Shown here piece after piece: positions 40,870 to 47,943 of a DNA stretch of 64,000 nt. Made by a program: the position numbers and the translations under genes. Below the pieces are notes generated by a model. It had not been told where the DNA came from. It worked only from the letters and a program-made list of their open reading frames with translations, and made no database searches. How positions within the stretch are numbered: position 1 is the stretch's first letter; the number at the start of each line of letters is the position of its first letter. Source of the DNA: DASZPL01 sp035550315 (GTDB lineage: Bacteria > Actinomycetota > Actinomycetes > JAFAQI01); NCBI GenBank assembly GCA_035550315.1, contig DASZPL010000139.1, forward strand, positions 30,287 to 94,286. The letters are read 5' to 3'.

Positions 40870-42305
40870 TCCGGCACCACCGGCAGCTCCAGCACGAACC
40901 GGGCGCCGCCGCCAGGTCGCGCCTCGGCGCGCACGGTGCCGCCGTGGACCTCGGCGTGCTCGCGGACGAGCGCCAGTCCCAACCCGCTGCCGCCGCCCGA
41001 CCCGCGCCGCCGGCCGCCGCTGCCGCGGGCGAACCGCTCGAAGATCCGCTCGCGCTCCTGCGGCGCGACCCCGGGGCCCTCGTCGTCGACGACGACGGCG
41101 ATCCCGGCCGGTGATGGTTCGACTGCGACCGCGGTGACGCCGCCACCGTGCATTCGGGCGTTGTCGAGCAGGTTGCGCAGCGCCTGCTCGAGCCGGCGCT
41201 TGTCGCCGGACACGACGGCGTACAGGCTGGCCGAGTCGATCCGCAGGTCGACCCCGGCGTACTCCTCGCGGTCAAGCAAGTTCAGCACGAGCGCGGACAG
41301 CTGCACCGGCTCCGCCTCGAACCGCGCAGCGCCGGCATCCAGCCGGGAGATCTCGAGCAGGTCGTCGACGAGATGCTCGAACCGGCGCACCTCACCACTG
41401 AGCAGGTCGAGCGCGTTGCGGCCGCGCTCCGACAGCTCGGCCCGGCGGGTCTCGAGCACGCTCACCGCGGTCGACAGCGTGGTCAACGGCGAGCGCAGCT
41501 CATGGCTGACGTCGGCGGCGAACCGGGTATCGCGTTCGATCCGCTGCCGCAGCGAGTCCACCATGCCGTTGAAGCTGGCCACCAAGCCGGCGAGGTCGGG
41601 GTCGGACTCGGCGGTCAGCCGGGTCTCGAGATTGCCCGCGCCGATCCGTGCCGACGCGGCCGTGATCGCTCGCAACGGGTAGGTCAGCCGACGGCTCGCC
41701 CACAACCCGAGGCCGGCGCCGGCCACCGTGGTGGCGCTGGCGGCCGCGATCAGCACGGTGCGAAGCGTGGTCAGCTCCTGGGACAACGCGGACTGGTCGA
41801 ACACCTCGAAGTACGCCGCCGGGATGGCCGGCAGCGGGACGCCAACCACGAGCTGCGGCGCGCCGTTGATGCGGGTCCACAGCTCCGCCGGCGCGCCGTG
41901 CAGCACGGTCGAGCGCATCGGCTTCGGGATCGAATCCTGCGTCACCAGCAGCGAGGACGACGACCAGCCGGCGCGGTAGACGATCGACTGCGAGGCCGAA
42001 CCGGTCGCGAGGGCATCGATCACGGCCTTGACGTTGCTGCCGGGAACTGCCAGCCGGTCACGGACGATCGCCGCGTTGAGGAAGGTCTGGCGCTGCGCCG
42101 AGCGGGACGACTGGTGCACCAGGAAGTGGTAGGTGAAGAAGTAGGCGCTGAGCGCCACTGCCACGGCCACCAGCAGCGCGCCGATCGCGAACGTCAACGT
42201 CATGCGAAGCGTCAGCCGCATCCGACGACGGGGGGCGGGCTGCGTCGTCCTGGAAGCCGCGCGGAGTCGCGGGCGGAGGGAACGCACGCGGGGGGCGGCC
42301 GTCAC
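40866..42305 (-). CDS. Sensor histidine kinase (MtrB-like)
   Basis: A 479-residue transmembrane kinase. TM1 is about residues 36-58, an extracellular sensor region runs to about 177, TM2 about 178-200, then HAMP, dimerisation/phosphoacceptor helix with FAADVSHELRSPLTTL (about 265-280; His in the centre), and HATPase with NLLDNARMHGG (about 375-385), DDEGPGV (about 408) and GSGLGLALV (about 440). GTG 42305 overlaps the response regulator stop (GTGA). It forms a two-component pair with the next gene and probably senses a cell-envelope signal together with the GerMN lipoprotein. Confidence 0.93.
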   Translation of the reverse strand: MTAAPRVRSLRPRLRAASRTTQPAPRRRMRLTLRMTLTFAIGALLVAVAVALSAYFFTYHFLVHQSSRSAQRQTFLNAAIVRDRLAVPGSNVKAVIDALATGSASQSIVYRAGWSSSSLLVTQDSIPKPMRSTVLHGAPAELWTRINGAPQLVVGVPLPAIPAAYFEVFDQSALSQELTTLRTVLIAAASATTVAGAGLGLWASRRLTYPLRAITAASARIGAGNLETRLTAESDPDLAGLVASFNGMVDSLRQRIERDTRFAADVSHELRSPLTTLSTAVSVLETRRAELSERGRNALDLLSGEVRRFEHLVDDLLEISRLDAGAARFEAEPVQLSALVLNLLDREEYAGVDLRIDSASLYAVVSGDKRRLEQALRNLLDNARMHGGGVTAVAVEPSPAGIAVVVDDEGPGVAPQERERIFERFARGSGGRRRGSGGGSGLGLALVREHAEVHGGTVRAEARPGGGARFVLELPVVPE

Positions 42306-43006
42306 GGGTCGAGCTTGTAGCCGAACCCTCGCACCGTGACCAGCCGACGGGGATGAGCCGGGTCGTCCTCGATCTTCGACCGCAGCCGCCGGACGTGGAC
42401 ATCCACCAGTCGCGCGTCGCCGAAGTAGCCGTAGTCCCACACCCGCTCGAGCAGCGCCTCGCGGCTGAACACCCGACCGGGATGCGACGCCATCTCGTAG
42501 AGCAGCCGCATCTCAGTTTTGGTCAGCCGGACGGCGCGGCCGGCGACGCTGACCTCGCCGCTGTCGGGGCGCACCGTCAGGTCCTTGACGGACACGTCGG
42601 CCGGATCGGCGACGGCCGGTTCGGCGGTGGCTGGTCGCACCCGGCGGCGCAGCGCGCGCAACCGCGCGACCAGCTCCGGCACGTCGAACGGCTTGCGGAT
42701 GTAGTCGTCGGCGCCGGCCTCCAACCCGGCGACGACGTCGTGACTGTCGCCGCGGGCGGACACGATGAGGACGGGGACGTCGCTGATCCGGCGCAGCTGC
42801 CGGCAGCACTCGAACCCGTCCATCCCCGGCAGCATCAGGTCGAGTACGACGACTTCGGGCAGCTCGGTCTTGATCTCCGCGAGCGCGGTCTCCCCGTCCG
42901 GCGCCTCGCGGACGGCGTACCCGTGGTCCTCCAGGGCCAGCCGGACGGCGGTGCGGATCCCGTCGTCGTCGTCGACGACCAGGATCGAGCCGGGCACGTC
43001 AGCCAT
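42302..43006 (-). CDS. OmpR-family response regulator (MtrA-like)
   Basis: A 234-residue DNA-binding response regulator. The receiver domain has ILVVDDDDGIR (about 8-18), the phosphoacceptor Asp in VVLDLMLPGMDG (about 49-60), and KPF (about 105). The C-terminal winged helix includes TKTEMRLLYEMASHPGRVF (about 163-181) and VDVHVRRLRSKIE (about 204-216). ATG 43006 is the conventional start, while GTG 43054 would overlap the STAS stop (GTGA), matching the coupling used elsewhere. Its overlap with the kinase gene shows they are one operon. Confidence 0.93.
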   Translation of the reverse strand: MADVPGSILVVDDDDGIRTAVRLALEDHGYAVREAPDGETALAEIKTELPEVVVLDLMLPGMDGFECCRQLRRISDVPVLIVSARGDSHDVVAGLEAGADDYIRKPFDVPELVARLRALRRRVRPATAEPAVADPADVSVKDLTVRPDSGEVSVAGRAVRLTKTEMRLLYEMASHPGRVFSREALLERVWDYGYFGDARLVDVHVRRLRSKIEDDPAHPRRLVTVRGFGYKLDP

Positions 43007-43050
43007 GGTGTCACGGCGGGAAGCGATCTCGGCCGGGCGCCGAGCCACGC

Positions 43051-43335
43051 TCACACCCGGTCCATCGACTCCAGCAGCGCCCGGCGGCCGGCCTCGGTCG
43101 CGACCTGGATGCCGACACCTTCCTCGAGCCGCCGCCCGATGGTCAGCCAGTCGGAGATCGCGGCAGCGCCCGAGCGGGTGAAGCCGGTGACGCCGCGCAG
43201 ATCGAGCTCGACCCGCCGCGGGCAGTCGTGCTCGACCAGCTCGATCGCGTCCTGGATCGCGCGGCCCGCGGTCGAGTCCAGATCGCCCGCGACCACGAGG
43301 CGGGCATGCCGGCCGGGCAGGTAGCTGACGCTCAT
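43051..43335 (-). CDS. STAS domain protein (anti-sigma factor antagonist-like)
   Basis: A 94-residue single STAS domain. The core is LVVAGDLDSTAGRAIQDAI (about 13-31) and RRVELDLRGVTGFTRSGAAAI (about 40-60), where the Thr/Ser pair near 54-55 would be phosphorylated by an anti-sigma kinase. ATG 43335 is preferred to earlier in-frame codons. It heads the response regulator-kinase-lipoprotein operon with its stop at the possible GTG of the regulator. It could be a target for the SpoIIE-type phosphatase at 7587-9746, but that is only a suggestion. Confidence 0.85.
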   Translation of the reverse strand: MSVSYLPGRHARLVVAGDLDSTAGRAIQDAIELVEHDCPRRVELDLRGVTGFTRSGAAAISDWLTIGRRLEEGVGIQVATEAGRRALLESMDRV

Positions 43336-43457
43336 CGTGACGATGCTGGCGACCCGATGCGACGAACCCGCGCCAGCGAGATGACGATTACGTGACAGTC
43401 GCCGGTCATCCAACCGTCACACAACCGACCACTCCTTCGACACATCGAACCCGCATA

Positions 43458-43474
43458 GTGGGGGCACACCCCAC
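43458..43474. promoter_or_regulatory. Short dyad in divergent intergenic region
   Basis: GTGGGG (43458-43463) and CCCCAC (43469-43474) form a 6-bp stem with a 5-base loop, in the 181-bp gap between the STAS operon and the 54-residue gene. It may be an operator or mRNA hairpin. No further gene is seen in the gap. Confidence 0.3.
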
Positions 43475-43516
43475 GGAACCCGTCGGTCGCCGCGACCCCG
43501 AGCCAGAGGAGCCGAG

Positions 43517-43681
43517 ATGCCCAGTGCCTTCATCGCAGAGCTCCGGGACCAGCTGCGCGCCGCCGAGCGCGCCCTGCGGGAGGCTCGCCGCGCCGGCGAC
43601 GAGCTGCTGGTCGACGCGATGCGGCAGCGACTGGCCGATCTGGCGGCGATCGCCCGCCGGCACGGCACGGTCACGCCCTAG
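43517..43681 (+). CDS. 54-residue helical protein of unknown function
   Basis: A small gene shorter than most ORF cut-offs. Translation from ATG 43517 gives MPSAFIAELRDQLRAAERA, then a continuous charged heptad-like helix with alternating Arg, Glu, Ala and Leu, ending ARRHGTVTP before TAG 43679-43681. It is preceded by GAGGAG (43506-43511) at suitable spacing. Codon use is GC-rich in the third position as in neighbours. It could be a coiled-coil regulator. I do not recognise a family. It is likely transcribed separately from the ECF42 pair that starts at 43769. Confidence 0.6.
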   Translation: MPSAFIAELRDQLRAAERALREARRAGDELLVDAMRQRLADLAAIARRHGTVTP

Positions 43682-43689
43682 CGGCAGGC

Positions 43690-43716
43690 TGTCGATTCCT
43701 TGGTTCGCCGTTCGTC
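43690..43716 (+). promoter_or_regulatory. ECF42-type promoter for DGPF-sigma operon
   Basis: TGTCGA (43690-43695) and CGTC (43713-43716) are 17 bases apart, matching the -35 TGTCGA and -10 CG(A/T)C motif published for ECF42 sigma factors. It lies about 52 bases ahead of the DGPF gene, which precedes the ECF42 gene itself, giving positive autoregulation. The site is read from sequence; activity is inferred. Confidence 0.7.
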
Positions 43717-43727
43717 GGGATGATGAG

Positions 43728-43748
43728 CGGGTCCGGTAGGCGGACCCG
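43728..43748 (+). promoter_or_regulatory. Perfect 8-bp hairpin in leader of DGPF gene
   Basis: CGGGTCCG (43728-43735) and CGGACCCG (43741-43748) enclose a 5-base loop just after the expected ECF42 start. A second repeat, GGTTCGCCG (43702-43710) with CGGCGAACC (43747-43755), overlaps it. It could end transcripts from the 54-residue gene or be a leader hairpin. Confidence 0.4.
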
Positions 43749-43768
43749 GCGAACCGAAGGAGTCAGCC

Positions 43769-44116
43769 GTGGCTGAATACCTCATCCTGATCTACGAGAG
43801 TGAAGCCAACTGGGAGCACGTCGACCCCTCGACCAGCGACCAGGTGATGAAGGAGCACGTCGCCTTCGGCGAGCAGCACGCTGCCTCGCTGCGCGGCGGC
43901 AACGCCTTGGAGCCCACCAGCACGGCGACCACGATCCGGCGCGACGCCAGCGGCCAGGTCGCCGTGACGGACGGCCCGTTCGCCGAGACCAAGGAGGCGC
44001 TCGGCGGCTACTACCTGATCGAGGCGCCCGATCTCGACAGCGCGATTGCGATCGCCAAGGACGTGCCGGCGCGGTTCGGCGGCGTCGAGGTTCGGCCGAT
44101 CCGGGTCTTCGACTAG
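43769..44116 (+). CDS. DGPF (YCII-related) domain protein
   Basis: A 115-residue YCII-related protein with the DGPF signature VTDGPFAETKEALGGYYL (about 66-83) and the N-terminal EYLILIYESE (about 3-12). These ferredoxin-like proteins are the conserved partners of ECF42 sigma factors. GTG 43769 follows an AAGGAG site. The gene ends 10 bases before the ECF42 sigma gene and is preceded by the ECF42-type promoter, so the two are an operon. DGPF proteins probably form sensory or enzymatic units for the sigma factor; the exact role is unknown. Confidence 0.93.
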   Translation: MAEYLILIYESEANWEHVDPSTSDQVMKEHVAFGEQHAASLRGGNALEPTSTATTIRRDASGQVAVTDGPFAETKEALGGYYLIEAPDLDSAIAIAKDVPARFGGVEVRPIRVFD

Positions 44117-44126
44117 TCGGTCCGGC

Positions 44127-45359
44127 ATGCAACCGGACGTCGCCGCGGCGATCGCGGACGCGCACCGGCGTGACTGGGCGTATGCCCTCGCCGCGACGGT
44201 GCGCGTCACGCGCGACCTCGATCTCGCCGAGGAGTGCGTCCAGGACGCCTACGCCAAGGCGATCGACCGGTGGCCGGTCGACGGCGTACCGGCGAAGCCC
44301 GGCGCCTGGATCACGACGGTGGCGCGCCGTCGCGGCCTCGACCTGATCCGGCGGGAGGCGACGCTGCGGCGGCTGCTCCCGCTACTCGTCGAGGACGAGG
44401 CGGCCAAACCGCCCGACGTGGACGAGGACGAACCGTCGATCCCCGACGACCGGCTGCGGCTGATCTTCACCTGCTGCCACCCGGCGCTCGCGGCGGAAAC
44501 CCAGGTCGCGCTGACGCTGCGGTTCGTCTGCGGCCTCACCACCGCCGAGGTCGCTCGCGGCTTCCTGATCAGCGAGCCGACGATGGCGGCCCGCCTCACC
44601 CGGGCGAAGCGCAAGATCGCGACCGCCCGGATCCCGTTCCGGATGCCCGCGCCGGACGAGCTGCCGGCCCGGATCGGGGCCGTGCTGACCGTGGTCAACC
44701 TGGTCTTCACCACCGGCCACACCGCGCCGTCGGGCGAAGCATTGGTGCGGGTCGACCTGGTTGAGCGGGCGCGGGACCTCGCTCGGATGCTGCGGGCGCT
44801 GCTCCCCGCCGATGCCGACGTTGCCGGGCTGCTCGCGCTGATCCTGCTCACCGACGCGCGGCGGGCGGCGCGGGTCGACGCCGACGGCCGGCTTACCCGG
44901 CTGGCCGACCAGGATCGCAGCCAGTGGGACGCCGACGCGATCCGCGAAGGGATCGCGCTGGTCAAGGAAGCGTTGCGGCGGCGGCCGCGGTCGCGTTACG
45001 CGCTGCTGGCTGCGATCGCCGCCGTGCACGACCAGGCGCCGAGCTGGGAGGCGACCGACTGGCGGGAGATCGTCGGGCTCTACGACGTGCTCGCCAAGGT
45101 GTGGCAGTCGCCGGTGGTCGCGCTCAACCGTGCGGTGGCCGTCGGGTTGGCGGACGGGCCGGCCGCCGGGCTCGTAGCGCTCGAGCCGCTGGCGACCGAG
45201 CCACAGCTCGCCGGCTACGGCTACCTGGCGGCCGCGCGGGCGGAGTTCCTCAACCAGCTTGGCCGGGAGGACGAGGCCCGGCTGGCCTTCGACGAGGCAT
45301 TGCTGCTCACCGAGAACGCGGTGGAGCGGGAGTTCCTCGAGCTTCGGCGAGGCGGATGA
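44127..45359 (+). CDS. ECF42-group RNA polymerase sigma factor
   Basis: A 410-residue sigma factor. Sigma region 2 lies around 20-85 (DLAEECVQDAYAKAI and the following helix), region 4 around 130-185 (LTTAEVARGFLISEPTMAARLTRAK, shown in part), and the large C-terminal part (200-410) is the TPR-like extension of the ECF42 group, with conserved Leu/Ala-rich repeats. ECF42 members lack a membrane anti-sigma factor and use this extension for control. ATG 44127 is used. The last 53 bases overlap the adenylate kinase gene on the other strand. Confidence 0.93.
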   Translation: MQPDVAAAIADAHRRDWAYALAATVRVTRDLDLAEECVQDAYAKAIDRWPVDGVPAKPGAWITTVARRRGLDLIRREATLRRLLPLLVEDEAAKPPDVDEDEPSIPDDRLRLIFTCCHPALAAETQVALTLRFVCGLTTAEVARGFLISEPTMAARLTRAKRKIATARIPFRMPAPDELPARIGAVLTVVNLVFTTGHTAPSGEALVRVDLVERARDLARMLRALLPADADVAGLLALILLTDARRAARVDADGRLTRLADQDRSQWDADAIREGIALVKEALRRRPRSRYALLAAIAAVHDQAPSWEATDWREIVGLYDVLAKVWQSPVVALNRAVAVGLADGPAAGLVALEPLATEPQLAGYGYLAAARAEFLNQLGREDEARLAFDEALLLTENAVEREFLELRRGG

Positions 45360-45900
45360 TGTCCGCCGTCACGTCTTCCAGCGGGCGGTCGGCGTCGACC
45401 ATCTCCAGCAACCCGCGACCGCGGTAGTAGTCGACCAGCGGCCGGGTGGCCTCCTCGAAGACGGCGAGCCGGTTCTCGATCACCTCGGGGGTGTCGTCGG
45501 CACGGCCCTCGGTCCGCGCCCGCTCCAGCAGCCGCTCCACGAGTACGCCGTGCGGCACATCCAGATAGACGGCGAGGTCCGCGGCCGCACCCATCTCCTC
45601 GGCGAATCGTCGCGCCTCGCGGGCCTGCGGCACCGATCGCGGGAAGCCGTCGAGCAGGTAGCCGTTGCCGGCGACGGCGGCCAGGATGCGCGGCGTGATG
45701 ATGCCGAGGATCAGCTCGTCGGGGACTAGGTCGCCGCGCTCGACGTACTCCGCGACTTCCCCGCCAAGCTCGGTGCCCTCGGCGATCTCGGCGCGCAGCA
45801 GGTCGCCCATCGCGATGTGATCGAGCCCGAGCTGCGACGCCACCCGCTCGCCCTGCGTGCCCTTGCCCGAGCCGGGCGGCCCGATCAGGACGATGTTCAC
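45307..45900 (-). CDS. adk: Adenylate kinase, short type
   Basis: A 197-residue adenylate kinase that interconverts ATP, ADP and AMP. The P-loop is GPPGSGKGTQ (about 7-16), the AMP-binding LLDGFPRSVPQA is at about 80-91, and the RTEGRADD segment (about 128) replaces the long zinc LID of Gram-positive enzymes. GTG 45900 overlaps the folE stop (GTGA). The 3' end overlaps the ECF42 gene by 53 bases in a convergent fashion. In many actinobacteria adk is next to secY; the location here suggests an extra or short-type copy. Confidence 0.9.
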   Translation of the reverse strand: MNIVLIGPPGSGKGTQGERVASQLGLDHIAMGDLLRAEIAEGTELGGEVAEYVERGDLVPDELILGIITPRILAAVAGNGYLLDGFPRSVPQAREARRFAEEMGAAADLAVYLDVPHGVLVERLLERARTEGRADDTPEVIENRLAVFEEATRPLVDYYRGRGLLEMVDADRPLEDVTADIIRLAEARGTPAPPRSR

Positions 45901-46514
45901 GCTGTGACGGTACCGACCGCCTCTCGGAAGGCCGCCCGCGCTGCTGGATCGTCACGCAGCTGCCCGAGGAACATCGAGGTCGTGGTCGTGGCGCCGCGGG
46001 CCTTGGCGCCGCGCATCGTCATGCAGGAGTGCTCCGCCGACACGATGACGCCGACGCCCTCGGGCGCGAGCTCGTCGTCGAGCCAGTGCGCGATCTGCGC
46101 GGTCATCCGCTCCTGCACCTGCAGCCGCCGGGCGAAGTGCTCGACCACATGTGCCAGCTTCGACAACCCAAGCAGCCGGGCACCGGGCAGATAGCCGACG
46201 GTCGCCTGGCCGATGAACGGCAGCAGGTGGTGCTCACACAGCGACGTGAACGGGATGCCGGACACGACCACGGGGCCGCTGTAGTCGCTGTCGTTCGGGA
46301 AGCTGGTCGGCGTGAACGGCCGGGCGTTGAGCAGCTCGGCGTATGCCGCGGCGATCCGGCGAGGAGTGTCGCGCAGTGACTCGCTGTCGGGGTCGGCACC
46401 GATCGCGACCAGCAGGTCAGCGGCGGCGCGTTGCGCCGCCACGACGTCGACCGGGCTCGCCGGCGCTTCGGTCAGCTCGACTTCGTCGGCCGCGACGATC
46501 GAGGTGACCGACAT
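45897..46514 (-). CDS. folE: GTP cyclohydrolase I
   Basis: A 205-residue enzyme that converts GTP to dihydroneopterin triphosphate, the first step of folate synthesis. It shows FTSLCEHHLLPF (about 91-102, zinc-binding Cys-His-His), ATVGYLPG (about 105-112), LGLSKLAHVVEHFARRLQ (about 115-132) and the C-terminal EHSCMTMRGA (about 162-171). ATG 46514 shares one base with the preceding stop codon (TGATG). It overlaps adk, so DUF2231, folE and adk are one transcript. Length and motifs are normal. Confidence 0.95.
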   Translation of the reverse strand: MSVTSIVAADEVELTEAPASPVDVVAAQRAAADLLVAIGADPDSESLRDTPRRIAAAYAELLNARPFTPTSFPNDSDYSGPVVVSGIPFTSLCEHHLLPFIGQATVGYLPGARLLGLSKLAHVVEHFARRLQVQERMTAQIAHWLDDELAPEGVGVIVSAEHSCMTMRGAKARGATTTTSMFLGQLRDDPAARAAFREAVGTVTA

Positions 46515-47110
46515 CAGCCGGACTCCGTCGCCGCGACGGCCGGCGGCTCACCGGGCATGTGGTCGATCTCGCTCTTGTGCCACACCGGCGAATCGCCCGC
46601 GGTCTCGACGTTGAACCCGTAGTCGTAGACCAGGGTGCCGCCGTACGTCGCTCCGATCGTGACCAGCGCAGCGGCGATGACCGACAGCGCGACGATGCCG
46701 CCCGGCGGCGCCATCCGGTCGTTGTAGACCAGCCCGCGCAGCGCGAGGTCGGCCAGCACGATCAGGGTGACGGTGATCATCGTGATCGCGTGCGAGTTGA
46801 TGGTGCGGCGGGCCTGGGTGCCCGGCTCGCTGGAGGTGCGCCAGTCGGCCCAGCCGGTGAGCGCCGCCAGCACGGACACGAACGCACCGCCGAGGATGGT
46901 CCAGGTGCCGGCCATGAACAGCTGGCGGGCGAGCTCCGGATGCCCTCCCTTGACCGCGATCGACACGACGTCGAAGACGGCCGCGAAGAGGTACGCCGTG
47001 ACCGGCACGTCGGTGAGCGGCGGATGGAACGGCTTGCCGGCGTAACCGCGCAGGCCCTTGAACTTCCGGCCGCGGATCGCCAGCGTCGGTCGGAACGAGA
47101 AGTGCCGCAT
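46514..47110 (-). CDS. DUF2231 family membrane protein
   Basis: A 198-residue integral membrane protein with a basic N-terminus, four hydrophobic segments (about 40-58, 70-92, 107-127 and 140-160), and the family GKPFHPPLTDVPVTAYLFA segment at about 26-44 where His and Pro residues recur. A role in electron transfer or haem/ubiquinol-linked membrane chemistry has been suggested for the family but is not proved. ATG 47110 follows GGGGAGG by 6 bases. It is divergent from the SufR-like regulator; a symmetric dyad lies between. Confidence 0.87.
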   Translation of the reverse strand: MRHFSFRPTLAIRGRKFKGLRGYAGKPFHPPLTDVPVTAYLFAAVFDVVSIAVKGGHPELARQLFMAGTWTILGGAFVSVLAALTGWADWRTSSEPGTQARRTINSHAITMITVTLIVLADLALRGLVYNDRMAPPGGIVALSVIAAALVTIGATYGGTLVYDYGFNVETAGDSPVWHKSEIDHMPGEPPAVAATESG

Positions 47111-47129
47111 TGCGCGCCTCCCCATGAGG

Positions 47130-47159
47130 GTCTATCGTCAGTTTCTACTGTTCTTAGAC
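47130..47159. promoter_or_regulatory. 30-bp symmetric dyad, candidate operator for SufR-like regulator
   Basis: Outer arms GTCTA (47130-47134) and TAGAC (47155-47159) and inner arms CAGT (47139-47142) and ACTG (47147-47150) are symmetric about one centre in the 56-bp gap between DUF2231 and the regulator genes. It is the clear candidate for dimer binding and control of both genes. Confidence 0.5.
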
Positions 47160-47166
47160 GAGGGCG

Positions 47167-47892
47167 GTGCCGTTGTCAACCGAGCGATCGACGCCTTCCA
47201 GCACGACGGGCAGCTGGGATGCGGTTCAACTGCTCGCGGAACCAACCCGCCGCCGGATCTACGAAACCGTCCGGCAGGCCGCCGGCGCCCTGAGCCGCGA
47301 CGAGGTCGCTGCCCGCACCAACCTGAACCGGCGGCTGGCGGCATTCCACCTCGACCGGCTGGCGGCTGCGGGGCTGTTGACCGTCAGCTACGCCCGCCCT
47401 CCTGGTCGGTCCGGACCGGGAGCCGGGCGACCGGCGAAACGGTTCGCGGCGGTGGCCACCGAGGTCGACGTCAGCATCCCGCCGCGCCGCTACGACCTCG
47501 CCGCCCGGATCCTCGCCGAGGCGATCGACTCGACCGAGCGCGGCGACGATCCACGACGTCGCGCGATCGACGTCGCCGGCCGGGCGGGCCGCCGGATCGG
47601 CGCCGCGCAGGCAGTGACCGGCCGGGTCGGAACCCGGCGCGCGGTCGCCGCCGCCACTGCGACGCTCGGTGATCTCGGCTATCAGCCGCAACGCGCCGAC
47701 GGTGGGCAGTTCCGGCTCCGCAACTGCCCGTTCGACACGGTTGTCGAAGTCGCGCCGGCGCTGGTCTGCGAGGCCAACCTGGCCTTGATTGAAGGCATCC
47801 TCAATGGCCTCGGTGTCGACGCGCAGGTCGCCGCCGAGTTCGTCGGCCCCTGCGACGACTGCTGCGTCGCGCTGTGCGCGCGAGACAAATAG
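47167..47892 (+). CDS. SufR-like winged-helix regulator with Cys-rich C-terminus
   Basis: A 241-residue regulator. The N-terminal winged helix-turn-helix (about 20-85) has LAEPTRRRIYETV and LNRRLAAFHLDRLAAAGLL. The C-terminal part carries NCPF (about 184-187), LVCEANLALIEGIL (about 198-211) and CDDCCVALC (about 228-236), the Cys-containing layout seen in SufR/iron-sulfur-binding regulators. GTG 47167 is used. It is divergent from DUF2231-folE-adk. Its final codons lie inside a 25-base tandem repeat. An iron-sulfur cluster sensor role is inferred by family pattern. Confidence 0.85.
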   Translation: MPLSTERSTPSSTTGSWDAVQLLAEPTRRRIYETVRQAAGALSRDEVAARTNLNRRLAAFHLDRLAAAGLLTVSYARPPGRSGPGAGRPAKRFAAVATEVDVSIPPRRYDLAARILAEAIDSTERGDDPRRRAIDVAGRAGRRIGAAQAVTGRVGTRRAVAAATATLGDLGYQPQRADGGQFRLRNCPFDTVVEVAPALVCEANLALIEGILNGLGVDAQVAAEFVGPCDDCCVALCARDK

Positions 47893-47943
47893 GGCGCTGT
47901 GCGCGCGAGACAAATAGGGCGTTGTGCGCGTTAGAACCTAGGA
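47869..47943 (+). repeat. 25-bp tandem repeat at convergent gene ends
   Basis: Two perfect copies of a 25-base unit (47869-47893 and 47894-47918, beginning GCGCTGTGCGCGCGAGAC) are followed by a diverged third copy (47919-47943). Copy 1 contains the regulator's last codons and stop; copy 3 contains the stop codon of the minus-strand SDR. The regulator's C-terminus is thus duplicated beyond its stop. Confidence 0.85.

Noticed and set aside
41148..42320. 390-codon plus-strand frame over the histidine kinase
   Set aside because: Gln/Arg/His-rich shadow with no domain.
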